A stretch of DNA of 41,432 bases from NCBI GenBank assembly GCA_947493215.1, contig CANLQE010000005.1, positions 1 through 41,432 of the forward strand, written 5' to 3'. Within the stretch, counting starts at the first letter, position 1; every line of letters begins with the position of its first letter. Under the pieces are notes generated by a model, which saw only the letters and a list, made by a program, of their open reading frames with translations, was not told the origin of the DNA and searched no databases. Positions 24,581 through 33,467 of this stretch are shown piece by piece. The stretch comes from an uncultured Sphingomonadaceae bacterium. Lineage in GTDB: Bacteria; Pseudomonadota; Alphaproteobacteria; Sphingomonadales; Sphingomonadaceae. Made by a program: the position numbers and the translations under genes.

Positions 24581-26035
24581 TTAGAGTTTCATCTGCTGTT
24601 TCATGGTCTTCTCCGTAGTCGCGCCATAGGGCGGAAGGAAACCAGCAATTTTGGCAATGTTCACTTTCGGCTGACGGTAAACAGCCTTGGCGTGACTAAA
24701 CTCCTTGAAGCCATCGGGTCCGGTATAAGCACCCATGCCAGAAGGACCGACACCACCGAAAGGCAGGTCATGCTGCGCGATGTGGAAAATCACATCGTTG
24801 ACCGTTACGCCGCCGGAAATCGTGCGATCGAGAAGCTTGCGCTTGTCGGATTCCGTCTCGCCGAAATAATAGAGGCCCAGTGGACGGTCGTGATCATTTA
24901 CATAATCGACCACTTCATCAAGATTGCGATAGGTTTTCACGGGTAGCACCGGGCCGAAAATTTCTTCCTGCATAACACGCATGTCATCATTAACATTTTG
25001 CAGTACTGTCAGAGGCATTTTGTTGCTGTTGGTGTTCGAGAAATCCTCGTCACCTGGATTAACCACCGTCTGCTTTGCGCCTTTGGCAACTGCGTCGTCG
25101 ATCAGGCCTTGCAGGCGCTCTTTATGCCGTCCGTTGATCACCGAAGTATAATCGTCATTTGAGATCATCGTGGGATATTGTTCTGCGACATTGGAAGCAA
25201 TGCCTTCGACAACCGCGTCTTCTTTATCTGCCGGTACCATCAAATAATCTGGCGCAAGGCAGATTTGCCCCGCGTTCATCATCTTACCCATGGCGATCCG
25301 CTGGGTCGTTTTTTGGACATCAGCATCCGGACCAACGATGGTTGGTGATTTGCCGCCGAGTTCGAGCGTTACAGGCGTCAGATTCTTTGCTGCCGCTGCC
25401 ATGACATGTTTGGCAATCCCGCCGCCGCCAGTGAAGATCAGGTGATCCCACGGAATTTCAGAGAAGGCCTGGCCAGTCGCCGGTCCACCGGTGATTACCG
25501 TCATTTCCTCTGGAGTAAAATATTTGGCGACCAATTGTTGGACCAATTCCCCGGTTTCGGGGCAGAATTCGGAAAATTTGATGATCACGCGATTGCCTGC
25601 GCCAAAAGCGCCGATCGCCGGATCAAAGGCGAGGTTGATCGGGAAATTCCACGGCGCAATCACGCCGACAACACCCTTGGGTTGATATTCCACGGCGCCG
25701 CTGGCGCCGAGCAGACCGAGCGGAAAGTCCGCTTTTCGTTTTTCCGGCCGCATCCATTTTCTCAGGTTCTTCTTATGATCCTTGGCATGGCCGACAACCG
25801 ACATCAGATCGGTCATCACGGTTTGTATGCTGCTGCGATGACCGAAATCATTGGATACCGCTTCGCAAAGGGCATCCTTGTTGTCGATGATCATCTGTGC
25901 GGTGCGGTTGATCCGGTCCATGCGGCTTTCAAAGCTGACCGGTAGCTCGGCATGAAAGGCATCGCGCTGCGCCTGAAAGGCTGCCATGATTTCATCTTTG
26001 CTGACTTCGCCTGCTGCTGCTTCCAATGCTTCCAT
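24581..26035 (-). CDS. Aldehyde dehydrogenase, coniferyl aldehyde dehydrogenase-like
   Basis: The protein has 484 residues from the ATG at 26035, with AGGAG seven bases upstream; a longer frame reaches 26086 without such a site. NAD(P)-binding and catalytic motifs are VVGVIAPWNFPINLAF, FTGGGGIAKHVM, TLELGGKSP (general-base Glu) and NAGQICLAPDY (catalytic Cys). The C-terminus has LPFGGVGPSGMGAYTG. The closest type I recognise is coniferyl aldehyde dehydrogenase, which oxidises aromatic aldehydes to acids, though fatty aldehydes are possible. It sits between the CitE-like gene and the CoA-transferase gene. Confidence 0.9.
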   Translation of the reverse strand: MEALEAAAGEVSKDEIMAAFQAQRDAFHAELPVSFESRMDRINRTAQMIIDNKDALCEAVSNDFGHRSSIQTVMTDLMSVVGHAKDHKKNLRKWMRPEKRKADFPLGLLGASGAVEYQPKGVVGVIAPWNFPINLAFDPAIGAFGAGNRVIIKFSEFCPETGELVQQLVAKYFTPEEMTVITGGPATGQAFSEIPWDHLIFTGGGGIAKHVMAAAAKNLTPVTLELGGKSPTIVGPDADVQKTTQRIAMGKMMNAGQICLAPDYLMVPADKEDAVVEGIASNVAEQYPTMISNDDYTSVINGRHKERLQGLIDDAVAKGAKQTVVNPGDEDFSNTNSNKMPLTVLQNVNDDMRVMQEEIFGPVLPVKTYRNLDEVVDYVNDHDRPLGLYYFGETESDKRKLLDRTISGGVTVNDVIFHIAQHDLPFGGVGPSGMGAYTGPDGFKEFSHAKAVYRQPKVNIAKIAGFLPPYGATTEKTMKQQMKL

Positions 26036-26132
26036 GGGTCGTCTCCTGCAAAAGCGCTTTGCTGCGCTCATTATCTTTGGTTTCAATTGACTACTTAAAC
26101 CACATTTTTGCAGTTTGTCGAGGCAGAACGCT

Positions 26133-27011
26133 TTATTGGGAAGCAGCCGAAATCGCCGCCGCCAATGCTATGGTCTGTTCAGCCTGCTGCAAATGCAACC
26201 GTTCGGTCATCTTGCCATCCACTGTGATGACACCTTTGCCAGCATTTAGGGGGTCCTTAAACGCCGCAATAATCGCTTGAGCCTCGGCAATCTTTCTATC
26301 ATCCGGCGCAAACTCGCGGTTCGCAATATCAATTTGCGCAGGATGAATGAGCGTCTTGCCATCAAAGCCAAAAGCCTTGGCTTGGCGACATTCCTTTTCA
26401 AAACCGGCTGGGTCCTTAAAATCATTGTAAACGCTGTCCAGGATATTCAGTTCAAAGGCGCGGCCTGCCATGATTGTTTGGGCTATAGCTGGCATGAACA
26501 AGGCGCGATTCTGCTCTGCGCGCATTTCCTTGGCCAGATCGTTAAAGCCCATGACGAAGGTCGTCAGGCGCGTTGAGGATGCTGTCTCCGCGATTTTTGC
26601 AATGTTTAGCACGGCGATCGGCATTTCAATCATTGCCCATAATTTGAGATTTTCGGACGCGCCCTGCTGATCCATCAAGTTGGATATTTCAACAATATCG
26701 TCGGCGCTGCGAATTTTGGGAACCAATATTGCGTTGGCTTTGCTGGTGCAGCTGCTTTTGATATCGTGGACAAACCATGGCGTATCCATAGCGTTGACGC
26801 GGATAACCATTTCCCGTGTGCCATAGCCACCTTCCGCCAACGTTTTGCAGGCAGCATTGCGGGCATCGTCCTTGGCATTGGGCGCCACCGCATCCTCGAG
26901 ATCGAGGATTATCGTATCGGCGGCGAGTGTTTTTGCCTTCTCTAAAGCGCGCGCATTGGACGCAGGCATATAGAGGCAGGAACGGCGCGGTCGGAATGAT
27001 GTTTGGCTCAT
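26133..27011 (-). CDS. CitE-like HpcH/HpaI aldolase/lyase
   Basis: The protein has 292 residues from the ATG at 27011 (MSQTSFRPRRSCLYMPASN), which matches the usual N-terminus; an extension to 27047 does not. The TIM-barrel motifs LDLEDAVAPNAKDDAR, REMVIRVNAMDTPW, AMIEMPIAVLNI and GKTLIHPAQIDIAN are those of citrate lyase beta-like, malyl-CoA and methylmalyl-CoA lyases or thioesterases. It needs Mg2+ and cleaves or forms a C-C bond next to a CoA thioester. No CitF/CitD partners are present, so a stand-alone CoA lyase is more likely than citrate lyase. Confidence 0.88.
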   Translation of the reverse strand: MSQTSFRPRRSCLYMPASNARALEKAKTLAADTIILDLEDAVAPNAKDDARNAACKTLAEGGYGTREMVIRVNAMDTPWFVHDIKSSCTSKANAILVPKIRSADDIVEISNLMDQQGASENLKLWAMIEMPIAVLNIAKIAETASSTRLTTFVMGFNDLAKEMRAEQNRALFMPAIAQTIMAGRAFELNILDSVYNDFKDPAGFEKECRQAKAFGFDGKTLIHPAQIDIANREFAPDDRKIAEAQAIIAAFKDPLNAGKGVITVDGKMTERLHLQQAEQTIALAAAISAASQ

Positions 27012-27082
27012 GCAGCGCTTATACCGGAACCCGGCTGGCCAAGACAATGAAAACCATAACCCCTGTCAAAAGGATAGAGCTC

Positions 27083-27424
27083 TTATTTGGAGTTTTTTGC
27101 CGGCTGTTCGTCTGGGTCCGGCCTTAAGGCAAGGTGGCGAGCCAATGTGGTCAGCGCTTCGGACTGTTCGCGCAGCTTGATGTGTAATTTCAAGATCAAG
27201 AACAGACTCAGTAAAATCCACAAATAGATCACAAGATCGGCACCTCGGCCAATTCCAACCAAGCCGGCAAAAATGTTCGTCATTTCAGGAAACCAGATAA
27301 ACAGATAACCGGTTAAAACGACAAGGAACAAGCCAATCCGGACCAACGGCAAGGATTTCCCGAGGCTGATGATGTAGAATAGGCAGACCGATAGGCCTAA
27401 TGTCAGAATAATTTGGGCGATCAT
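27083..27424 (-). CDS. DUF2304 membrane protein
   Basis: The protein has 113 residues with three hydrophobic segments (about 3-22, 30-47 and 62-80) and a charged C-terminal tail (LREQSEALTTLARHLALR...). This size and pattern match DUF2304 proteins, which usually follow a dolichyl-phosphate-mannose-synthase-like GT2 gene, as here. It overlaps the GT2 gene by four bases (ATGA type). It probably assists the GT2 enzyme at the membrane; that is inference from context. Confidence 0.85.
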   Translation of the reverse strand: MIAQIILTLGLSVCLFYIISLGKSLPLVRIGLFLVVLTGYLFIWFPEMTNIFAGLVGIGRGADLVIYLWILLSLFLILKLHIKLREQSEALTTLARHLALRPDPDEQPAKNSK

Positions 27425-28119
27425 GATAGAAGCCTCGCTGCAATAAGGTCACGGAAAATGACAAAAGCGTCGGTGAACGTCTGGCCTTTTTCCTTTGAAT
27501 AATCCGAATAGGTAATGGTGACCGGTACTTCGACGAAATCAAACCGGTTTTTGCGAATGCCAGCCAGTATTTCCGAAGCATGAGCCATTCGGTTCTGGCG
27601 AAGGTTAAGTTGACCTGCTGCCTTGGCGGTAAAAACACGCAAACCATTGTGGCAATCGGTCAGTTTCAAGCCGGTTGTAATCTGGGTGAACAAGGTCGCT
27701 GCTTTCAACAACAGGCCGCGTGATTGGCTCATCCCGACCGTGGTGCCAAGAAAACGACTGCCGAGGGCCAAGTCGGCTCCGCTCTGCGCCAGTTGTTCGA
27801 GCATTACAGGAACGTCTTCAATATGATGCTGGCCATCTGCGTCGAAGGTCACGATATGGTCTGCGCCTTGTGACAGGGCAAACACAATACCTGTTTGTAG
27901 AGCTGCACCCTGACCCAAATTGAACGGATGTCTGAGAACGGTTGCACCGGCTTTCCGCGCGACAGTAGACGTTTCGTCCGATGACGCATCGTCGATGACA
28001 ACAATATTGGGAAACATTGTGCTCACTTCGGCGACAACATCTGCGATCATTCCGCCCTCATTATAGGCGGGAATGACGATCCAAACGCCTTTTTGAAGAT
28101 TTATGGGATCATATAGCAT
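27421..28119 (-). CDS. GT2 glycosyltransferase, DPM synthase-like
   Basis: The protein has 232 residues from the ATG at 28119 (AGGG about eight bases upstream; the longer frame has no such site). GT-A motifs are VWIVIPAYNEGGMIADVV, IVVIDDASSDET, HPFNLGQGAALQTGI and the metal-binding FDADGQH. DCHNGLRVF and the absence of C-terminal membrane spans make it like stand-alone polyprenyl-phosphate sugar synthases. It probably loads a sugar onto undecaprenyl phosphate for use by the GT-C-like protein upstream in the operon. It overlaps the EamA-type gene by 11 bases. Confidence 0.9.
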   Translation of the reverse strand: MLYDPINLQKGVWIVIPAYNEGGMIADVVAEVSTMFPNIVVIDDASSDETSTVARKAGATVLRHPFNLGQGAALQTGIVFALSQGADHIVTFDADGQHHIEDVPVMLEQLAQSGADLALGSRFLGTTVGMSQSRGLLLKAATLFTQITTGLKLTDCHNGLRVFTAKAAGQLNLRQNRMAHASEILAGIRKNRFDFVEVPVTITYSDYSKEKGQTFTDAFVIFRDLIAARLLS

Positions 28120-28468
28120 GAACGGCCCTTTGCGTAATGATGACACCCGCGCAGATGAAGGCAATGCCGATCATGTAAGCAGGGTTGAGCTTTTCACCGA
28201 GCAACAGCCAGGCGAATAGCGGTGTGAAAACGAACGATAAGGCGACAAACGGATAGGCGGCGCTAAGCGGCAATTCCCGGACAATTAGGATCCATACGAC
28301 GGCCAGTGCGCCATAGAGAGTGACCGCACCAATCAACATGGGTTCCATTGCCTGCACCCAAATCGGTTGGTCTGGTCGCAGACGCTGCGAGGCCAGTTTG
28401 AACAAAATTTGTCCAGCACCGACAGCGATTGGATATAAGATCAAGACAATCCAGAGGAGCCGGGTCAT
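28109..28468 (-). CDS. Half-size EamA/SMR-type membrane transporter
   Basis: The protein has 119 residues with four membrane spans, the size of EmrE and of ArnE/ArnF flippase subunits. VWILIVRELPLSAAYPFVALSFVFTPLFAWLLLGEKLNPAYMIG is a typical second-half EamA motif. It probably works as a dimer and, given a GT2 gene downstream and a GT-C-like gene upstream, may flip a lipid-linked sugar across the inner membrane. A drug transporter is the alternative. It overlaps the upstream gene by four bases. Confidence 0.85.
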   Translation of the reverse strand: MTRLLWIVLILYPIAVGAGQILFKLASQRLRPDQPIWVQAMEPMLIGAVTLYGALAVVWILIVRELPLSAAYPFVALSFVFTPLFAWLLLGEKLNPAYMIGIAFICAGVIITQRAVHAI

Positions 28469-30027
28469 CTTTCATCTTCCATGGCCGCGATGGTGATAAT
28501 TTCCATATTCCGCGTGAACTTTCGCGACGGGCCAAATTTGCGCAGCTCTTTTGCGATCGCGCGGGCCATGTCAGGCGGAGCAAAGGCGATATGAGTGGCA
28601 TTCCATTGGCCGATAAGCGCGCGACGTTCGGACTGAGTGGTGCCTGCTGCAAAAAACTTGTCGGTCGCGGCCTGTCGTTCAAACAGACTCGGCGCTACGG
28701 GTTCGGGGCGCGGAATGGAAACGACGCGGTGGCCTGTAGATTGCAACGGATAGACGATATTTTTGGTCGCAAACGAGATTGATCCTGCGGGTAAATGGGC
28801 CTGCATCTGATCGACCGAAGGAAGCATCCGGCCATGTGATGCGCGGGTTTCAAACTCCATCTGACGCGGGACCGATGCGATATACATGCTAAACCCAATG
28901 AAGATAAGTCCGGATATTGTAAGTATGCCGCGCATCGCCGGGCTGGTTTTTTTGAAGAAGTTTGACGATAAAACGGCCCATGTCAGTGCGAGTTGAAGAT
29001 ATAGTATAATTGCTGGCGGAAAGCGGTGCGCGATAGACATATCGAGAGCGACCAGCAGCAGGTAGGCGATCGTAAAAAATATTACAGGCGCTAGAATATC
29101 CCAGCGAATCTGGCCGAGTTTGGCATCGCGGAAGCCCAGAATACCCAATATTGTCGGAGCCGCCATCAGGATGAGGTAAGATATGGTCGTCATCTCTTTG
29201 GCATCGGATTCCCAACGCGGATCGGATGCTGACATAACAACATCTAGCGGGTTGAAATAAGGCCATATTAGCGAGAGCAATCCACCAACGAAAAGCGCAA
29301 TTAACAGGGTCATCTTCCGGCCAATCGCAGCTGATTTATGGAACAATATGAAGCTGCCAGTACCTGTGAGCATGATGAAGGCGCTGAACTGGTGTGTAAT
29401 GACAATTGTTGCGGTTAAGATCGCCAGAAGCGTTAGGTTCAGGCGGAAAAATTTTGGTTCCTCGAGCGCAAAGAGGCAGAGAAACCAACTCAACATGCCC
29501 ATAACCAGCGCCTGGGTAGCAGGATAACCGCCGCTGCTAATGAAGGTAGCAAAATTATGAAAGCCAGCGTGGCCGCGCTGAGCGCCCCAAGCGAATAGCA
29601 GGATGGTGAGAAGAATAGCCGGTGCCCAAGTCGCTTTGTAATAGCGTTTGGCAAATAACCAGGTCGCTGCACAAAATGCGACACATATTCCCGCTCCCAT
29701 GAAACTGAAAAGCGCCGAAGGAACGATATCGAACACGTTCCCGATTAGGGCGGCCAAGATATTCAGCGGCGTATAATATCGCGACGGTTCATTTGTTGCC
29801 AGATGAGGGTTTGAAGGATCAAATGGAGAGGCCATTAATTCTCTAAGAACGGCAAGATGGTGCCATGTATCGCGGCCGGGATGTTCAAATCCAAACGGAT
29901 CAAACAGATAATAACCGATCATGATTGCAAAATATGCGGCGCACAGAATCAAATAAGCGCGGCCGGAGCTCAGGCTTTGCAATGCCATATTTAAGCGCTT
30001 GGGCGCAATTATCGCGGTGTTTTCCAT
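28465..30027 (-). CDS. Polytopic membrane protein, GT-C glycosyltransferase-like
   Basis: The protein has 520 residues with about ten to twelve hydrophobic segments. An acidic site in the first external loop, HPGRDTWHHL (about 49-58), fits the catalytic Asp of GT-C enzymes, and a soluble C-terminal region (about 400-520) follows the last span. Such proteins transfer sugars from polyprenyl phosphates onto proteins or glycans outside the inner membrane. The family is not certain from sequence alone; an O-antigen-ligase-like role is possible. It is the first gene of the leftward four-gene cassette and divergent from the methyltransferase gene. Confidence 0.7.
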   Translation of the reverse strand: MENTAIIAPKRLNMALQSLSSGRAYLILCAAYFAIMIGYYLFDPFGFEHPGRDTWHHLAVLRELMASPFDPSNPHLATNEPSRYYTPLNILAALIGNVFDIVPSALFSFMGAGICVAFCAATWLFAKRYYKATWAPAILLTILLFAWGAQRGHAGFHNFATFISSGGYPATQALVMGMLSWFLCLFALEEPKFFRLNLTLLAILTATIVITHQFSAFIMLTGTGSFILFHKSAAIGRKMTLLIALFVGGLLSLIWPYFNPLDVVMSASDPRWESDAKEMTTISYLILMAAPTILGILGFRDAKLGQIRWDILAPVIFFTIAYLLLVALDMSIAHRFPPAIILYLQLALTWAVLSSNFFKKTSPAMRGILTISGLIFIGFSMYIASVPRQMEFETRASHGRMLPSVDQMQAHLPAGSISFATKNIVYPLQSTGHRVVSIPRPEPVAPSLFERQAATDKFFAAGTTQSERRALIGQWNATHIAFAPPDMARAIAKELRKFGPSRKFTRNMEIITIAAMEDER

Positions 30028-30149
30028 GGCTTTGCATCTATGGCCCTAATGGTTAATTTTTGGTTTCGAAGGGCCTTAAATATAGTTTACGGAGTATTAA
30101 CTTTTGATCATGTAAACGGTTGCTACATATAGAAAATGCCGGAGTAGCT

Positions 30150-30899
30150 ATGACCGAAACCATGAAAGAATCACCGTCCTCTATCTCTTTAGAGAGACTC
30201 GTCCCCGGCACGCTTACCGATGACGATGCAACCGGCCGGGAAACGCTCGAATTGCATATGGACCGCTATCATTTCGCCTCCGGCTATATAACCGGCGGCC
30301 GTGTGCTCGATTGTGCTTGCGGTGTCGGTTACGGCACTGCCATTTTGGCTCAGGCAGAAAATAAGCCATTGGAAGTGCTGGGCGTCGATATTGATCCCAA
30401 GGCAGCCAATTACGCTTCGGAATCCTACGCATCAGAGACTGTTTCTTTTAAGCAGGGTGACGGCTGCGAATTGCGGGATGATAAGGGTTTTGACACTATT
30501 GTTTCTTTGGAAACGGTCGAACACGTCCCTGATCCGGCGGCGTTGTTGGCTAATTTCGCGAACCTTCTGCGGCCGGGCGGAAAGCTGATTGCTTCGGTTC
30601 CGGTAACGCCGTCTGTCGATGTTAATCCCTATCACCTTCATGATTTTACCAAAGCGTCTTTTCGGAAACTCGGCATGGAACTGGGATTGAAGGAAATTGA
30701 TGCGATGGACCAAGTGCAACCCTTTAGTCCGTTCAAGATCGTCAGCGGCAACGAAGCACGCCTCGATGATATGCGTAAAAACCTGATCGGCTATTATTTG
30801 TCCCACCCGAAGGCTGTTTATAGCCGTATCCGGTCCACGCTGGTCGACGGCTTTTGTAACAAATATCTGACGGTCGTTTGGCAGAAGCCGCTCAAATAA
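30150..30899 (+). CDS. SAM-dependent class I methyltransferase
   Basis: The protein has 249 residues from the ATG at 30150, supported by GGAG at 30141-30144. Motif I is VLDCACGVGYGTAIL, followed by the acidic strand end VLGVDIDPKAANYA. Motif IV is FDTIVSLETVEHVPDP and post-motif NLLRPGGKLIASVPVTP. This is a methyltransf_11-type domain, often found in polysaccharide and sugar-modifying loci. The substrate is unknown. It is divergent from the membrane glycosyltransferase cassette; TTGATC near 30105 with an AT-rich element 17 bp on is a weak promoter candidate. Confidence 0.87.
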   Translation: MTETMKESPSSISLERLVPGTLTDDDATGRETLELHMDRYHFASGYITGGRVLDCACGVGYGTAILAQAENKPLEVLGVDIDPKAANYASESYASETVSFKQGDGCELRDDKGFDTIVSLETVEHVPDPAALLANFANLLRPGGKLIASVPVTPSVDVNPYHLHDFTKASFRKLGMELGLKEIDAMDQVQPFSPFKIVSGNEARLDDMRKNLIGYYLSHPKAVYSRIRSTLVDGFCNKYLTVVWQKPLK

Positions 30900-30919
30900 A
30901 AGGTTTCTCAGCAGGATAA

Positions 30920-31076
30920 ATGGCAAGACTTGATCAAATCGAGAAACTGAAAATCCTAGCTGATGCTTTCTGAGGCTGGAAGCGTTTCAGTCGAGAATGA
31001 CATCGATCAGTCGCGGTTTTCAAGCTTGGCTAAGCTCTACGAAGCCCTTGAGCAGGATACCTATCCTAAGCCATAA
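30920..31076 (+). pseudogene. Probable gene remnant (radical SAM repair-type N-terminus)
   Basis: The ATG at 30920 (AGGA four bases before) opens MARLDQIEKLKILADAF, then a stop. The opening residues resemble the N-terminus of the putative DNA modification/repair radical SAM family, which reads ...KLxILADAAKYD. Moving one frame after ADA continues with LSEAGSVSVENDIDQ and then SLAKLYEALEQDTYPKP before TAA (1074-1076 of kb 30). The cysteine cluster is missing. The pattern suits a gene reduced by deletion. Family recognition is from memory of the N-terminus only. Confidence 0.35.
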
Positions 31077-31194
31077 TATATCGAATGCCATAGCGCGCGG
31101 AGGAGGCCCCTCAGGTGTATCGATAATGCTCATTGCAATTAAAACCGGATAGTTGTTCATTGACGGTTATGGATAGCTTCGCCAATGGGCTTTT

Positions 31195-31572
31195 ATGGAT
31201 TGGCTAGAGATAAAAGTGTGGCTGGAAAGCGCAACCGGACTCGATCGCGATGCACTGCATATATATTGCGCGCTCGCTATCCAGCTTTTCCTTTCGTTGT
31301 TCTTTCGCCGGGCGCTCGGCAGCCCCTGGCCATGGATTGCGGTACTTGTTGTCGCGAGCGCCAACGAATATTTTGATTATCAAGGCGTTGGCGATACCGA
31401 ATCCTCGGTGTTATATTTTAAAGCAGAAGCTTATCACGATATGTGGAACACTATGGCGGCTCCGACAATTTTGATGCTGATCGCGCGATACTGGCCGGGG
31501 TGGATGACAGGCAGGTCCCGAAAAGCTGAGGCTTCTTATGCCGCAAAACCTCAACCAAAAACCGCAGCTTAA
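31195..31572 (+). CDS. Small hypothetical membrane protein
   Basis: The protein has 125 residues. A short amphipathic start (MDWLEIKVWLESATG) leads to a hydrophobic segment (about 25-40), a second (IAVLVVASANEYFDY, about 47-62), and a third around AAPTILMLIARYWPGW (about 88-103). A basic Ala/Lys-rich tail follows. The phrase NEYFDY and the later YHDMWNT are reminiscent of small VanZ-like or DUF proteins, but I cannot place it. It converges on the manC gene with a four-base overlap of the ends. Confidence 0.6.
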   Translation: MDWLEIKVWLESATGLDRDALHIYCALAIQLFLSLFFRRALGSPWPWIAVLVVASANEYFDYQGVGDTESSVLYFKAEAYHDMWNTMAAPTILMLIARYWPGWMTGRSRKAEASYAAKPQPKTAA

Positions 31573-32636
31573 TCGTTTTTTTGTCGCTGCATCAGGATTT
31601 TTTTGACATTTTGCGACTGGCCTCGCGGCATGACCATGACCTTGTTTCCGCTCGCGACGATGATCAAATCCTGGACACCCAGTGCCGTCACTTCAACGCC
31701 GGCTGCGTGGATCAGATTGTCTTTTGAATCAATCGCCAGAACGTCGCCGGAGATGACATTGGAGTGGTCATCTGAGGTGCTGATTTCAAAAAGAGAATCC
31801 CAGCTACCGACGTCTGACCAACCAGGATTAACTGGCGTAACGGCTACCTTCTCGGCCTTTTCCATAATGGCATAGTCAATGGAATCGGACGGTGCCTGCG
31901 CAAAGCTTGCTTCATCCGGGGCTATTTGGTTCCCATCTCTGCCCGCCTTGTCCATTGCATTTTGCGCTGCTTCTAGCATTTCTGGCGCATATTTGCCCAA
32001 GGCCTGCAAATAGGTGTCGGCTCGGAACAGGAAGATGCCAGCATTCCAGTGATACCCTCCATTGCTGAGCATTTTTTCGGCATTGTCGTGATTGGGCTTT
32101 TCGACAAAATTTTGTGCTGCAAAGCTATTGTTGCTGCCGAAAATAGCTTCGCCTTGTTTAATATAGCCATATCCGGTTTCAGGACCATCAGGTGCAATGC
32201 CAAAAGTCACCATCCACCGCGCCTTCGCCAGGGGTAATGACTGCCGGACAGCGTTTAGAAATGTCGGAACGTTTTTGATGACATGATCGCTAGGCATGAC
32301 AAGCATTGGGCTTTGCTGGTTTTCGCAGGCAAGCGCGGCCAATGCGATTGCTGGCGCTGTGTTTCTGGCACATGGCTCCAATATATGAGCTGTCGCGCGT
32401 GCTCCTATTTCTTCCATTTGCTGTTCGGCGAGATCGGCGTGTTTGGCACCACCGACAACGATTGGCAGTTCAAACAGATCGGCATCCAAACATCTTTCCA
32501 ACGTCATTTGGAACATGCTGAGCGGGCCGGTGAGATTCAGGAACTGCTTGGGCCGCTCATCCGTTGATACCGGCCACAAGCGGGTTCCAGAGCCACCCGA
32601 CAGGATCACAGGCGTGATGTGGTCATTCTTGTTCAT
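31569..32636 (-). CDS. manC: Mannose-1-phosphate guanylyltransferase
   Basis: The protein has 355 residues. The nucleotidyltransferase signature VILSGGSGTRLWPVSTDERPKQF is at the N-terminus, VMPSDHVI in the middle, and FVEKPNHDNAEKML with GYHWNAGIFLFRADTYL further on. It makes GDP-mannose from mannose-1-phosphate and GTP for polysaccharide synthesis. It lacks the C-terminal cupin isomerase domain of the about 470-residue bifunctional form, which fits the separate isomerase gene just upstream. It starts 10 bp after manA and is the last gene of the ugd-manA-manC operon. Confidence 0.95.
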   Translation of the reverse strand: MNKNDHITPVILSGGSGTRLWPVSTDERPKQFLNLTGPLSMFQMTLERCLDADLFELPIVVGGAKHADLAEQQMEEIGARATAHILEPCARNTAPAIALAALACENQQSPMLVMPSDHVIKNVPTFLNAVRQSLPLAKARWMVTFGIAPDGPETGYGYIKQGEAIFGSNNSFAAQNFVEKPNHDNAEKMLSNGGYHWNAGIFLFRADTYLQALGKYAPEMLEAAQNAMDKAGRDGNQIAPDEASFAQAPSDSIDYAIMEKAEKVAVTPVNPGWSDVGSWDSLFEISTSDDHSNVISGDVLAIDSKDNLIHAAGVEVTALGVQDLIIVASGNKVMVMPRGQSQNVKKILMQRQKND

Positions 32637-32646
32637 ATTGTCGACT

Positions 32647-33450
32647 TCACTTCATGCTACATGCGATCAGGGCTTTGCTATTTCGGGACAAATCAATTTC
32701 GGAAGCCTTTGTGCACAATCCGCATTCTCCCGGGCCGATTTTTTTGCCTCTGGCAGTGATTTGTCCTTCCAGCGGAACGATCTGCCACTCTCCTGCTACA
32801 GCATTCCTTAATATGTTATGATCATCCCCCACTATCTGAAATAGCCTGAAATGAGGGCCGTCAATCAACTGCATAGATTGATCATGCACAGTTTCACTAT
32901 AGTTTTTCAAGTCATAGGGGGCAGGAGTTGCTACCGATAGAGCATCGTCTAAGTGCAATTCGCGTGGCCGGCCATAGTCGAAGAGCCGATACGTAACATC
33001 AGAATTTTGCTGTACTTCGATGAGCGTTATTCCGGGTCCTATCGCGTGTATAGTCCCGGCGGGAATGTAAAATAAATCGCCCTGCTTGGCGGGTTTCCAG
33101 TCAATAAGTTGTTCGATTTGGCCACAGGCCACTGCAGCGTGTAGCTTGGTTGCACTGACCTCTTTGGTTAGCCCAATGCCCAGGACAGCATCCGGTTCGG
33201 CATCCAATATATACCAACATTCTTCTTTCCCACTCGGTAGCCCTTTACGGCGTGCCTGACGATCATTGGGATGAACTTGAATGGAGAGCTTTTCACTGGT
33301 GAATAAATATTTGATCAATAGGCCGGGTGTGACGCCTTTGGGGGGAGAAAACCAGATTTCTCCGATTTTTTCCTTTTGCTTTCCGCCAAATATTTTGGGT
33401 AGAATCAACTGCCCCCAAGGTTTGGGAAGTTTTTTTCGGCTGAGTTTCAT
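32647..33450 (-). CDS. manA: Mannose-6-phosphate isomerase, class I
   Basis: The protein has 267 residues, a compact class I isomerase. It begins with PWGQLILPKIFGGKQKEKIGEIW. The zinc-binding core has SIQVHPND and KEECWYILDAEPDA, and a later GDLFYIPAGTIHAIGPGITLIEVQQNSDVTYRLFDYGR. It interconverts fructose-6-phosphate and mannose-6-phosphate, feeding GDP-mannose synthesis. A GGGGGG stretch precedes the ATG at 33450. It lies 17 bp after ugd and 10 bp before manC in one leftward operon. No phosphomannomutase gene is in the operon. Confidence 0.94.
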   Translation of the reverse strand: MKLSRKKLPKPWGQLILPKIFGGKQKEKIGEIWFSPPKGVTPGLLIKYLFTSEKLSIQVHPNDRQARRKGLPSGKEECWYILDAEPDAVLGIGLTKEVSATKLHAAVACGQIEQLIDWKPAKQGDLFYIPAGTIHAIGPGITLIEVQQNSDVTYRLFDYGRPRELHLDDALSVATPAPYDLKNYSETVHDQSMQLIDGPHFRLFQIVGDDHNILRNAVAGEWQIVPLEGQITARGKKIGPGECGLCTKASEIDLSRNSKALIACSMK

Positions 33451-33467
33451 GTGCCCCCCATTGATCG

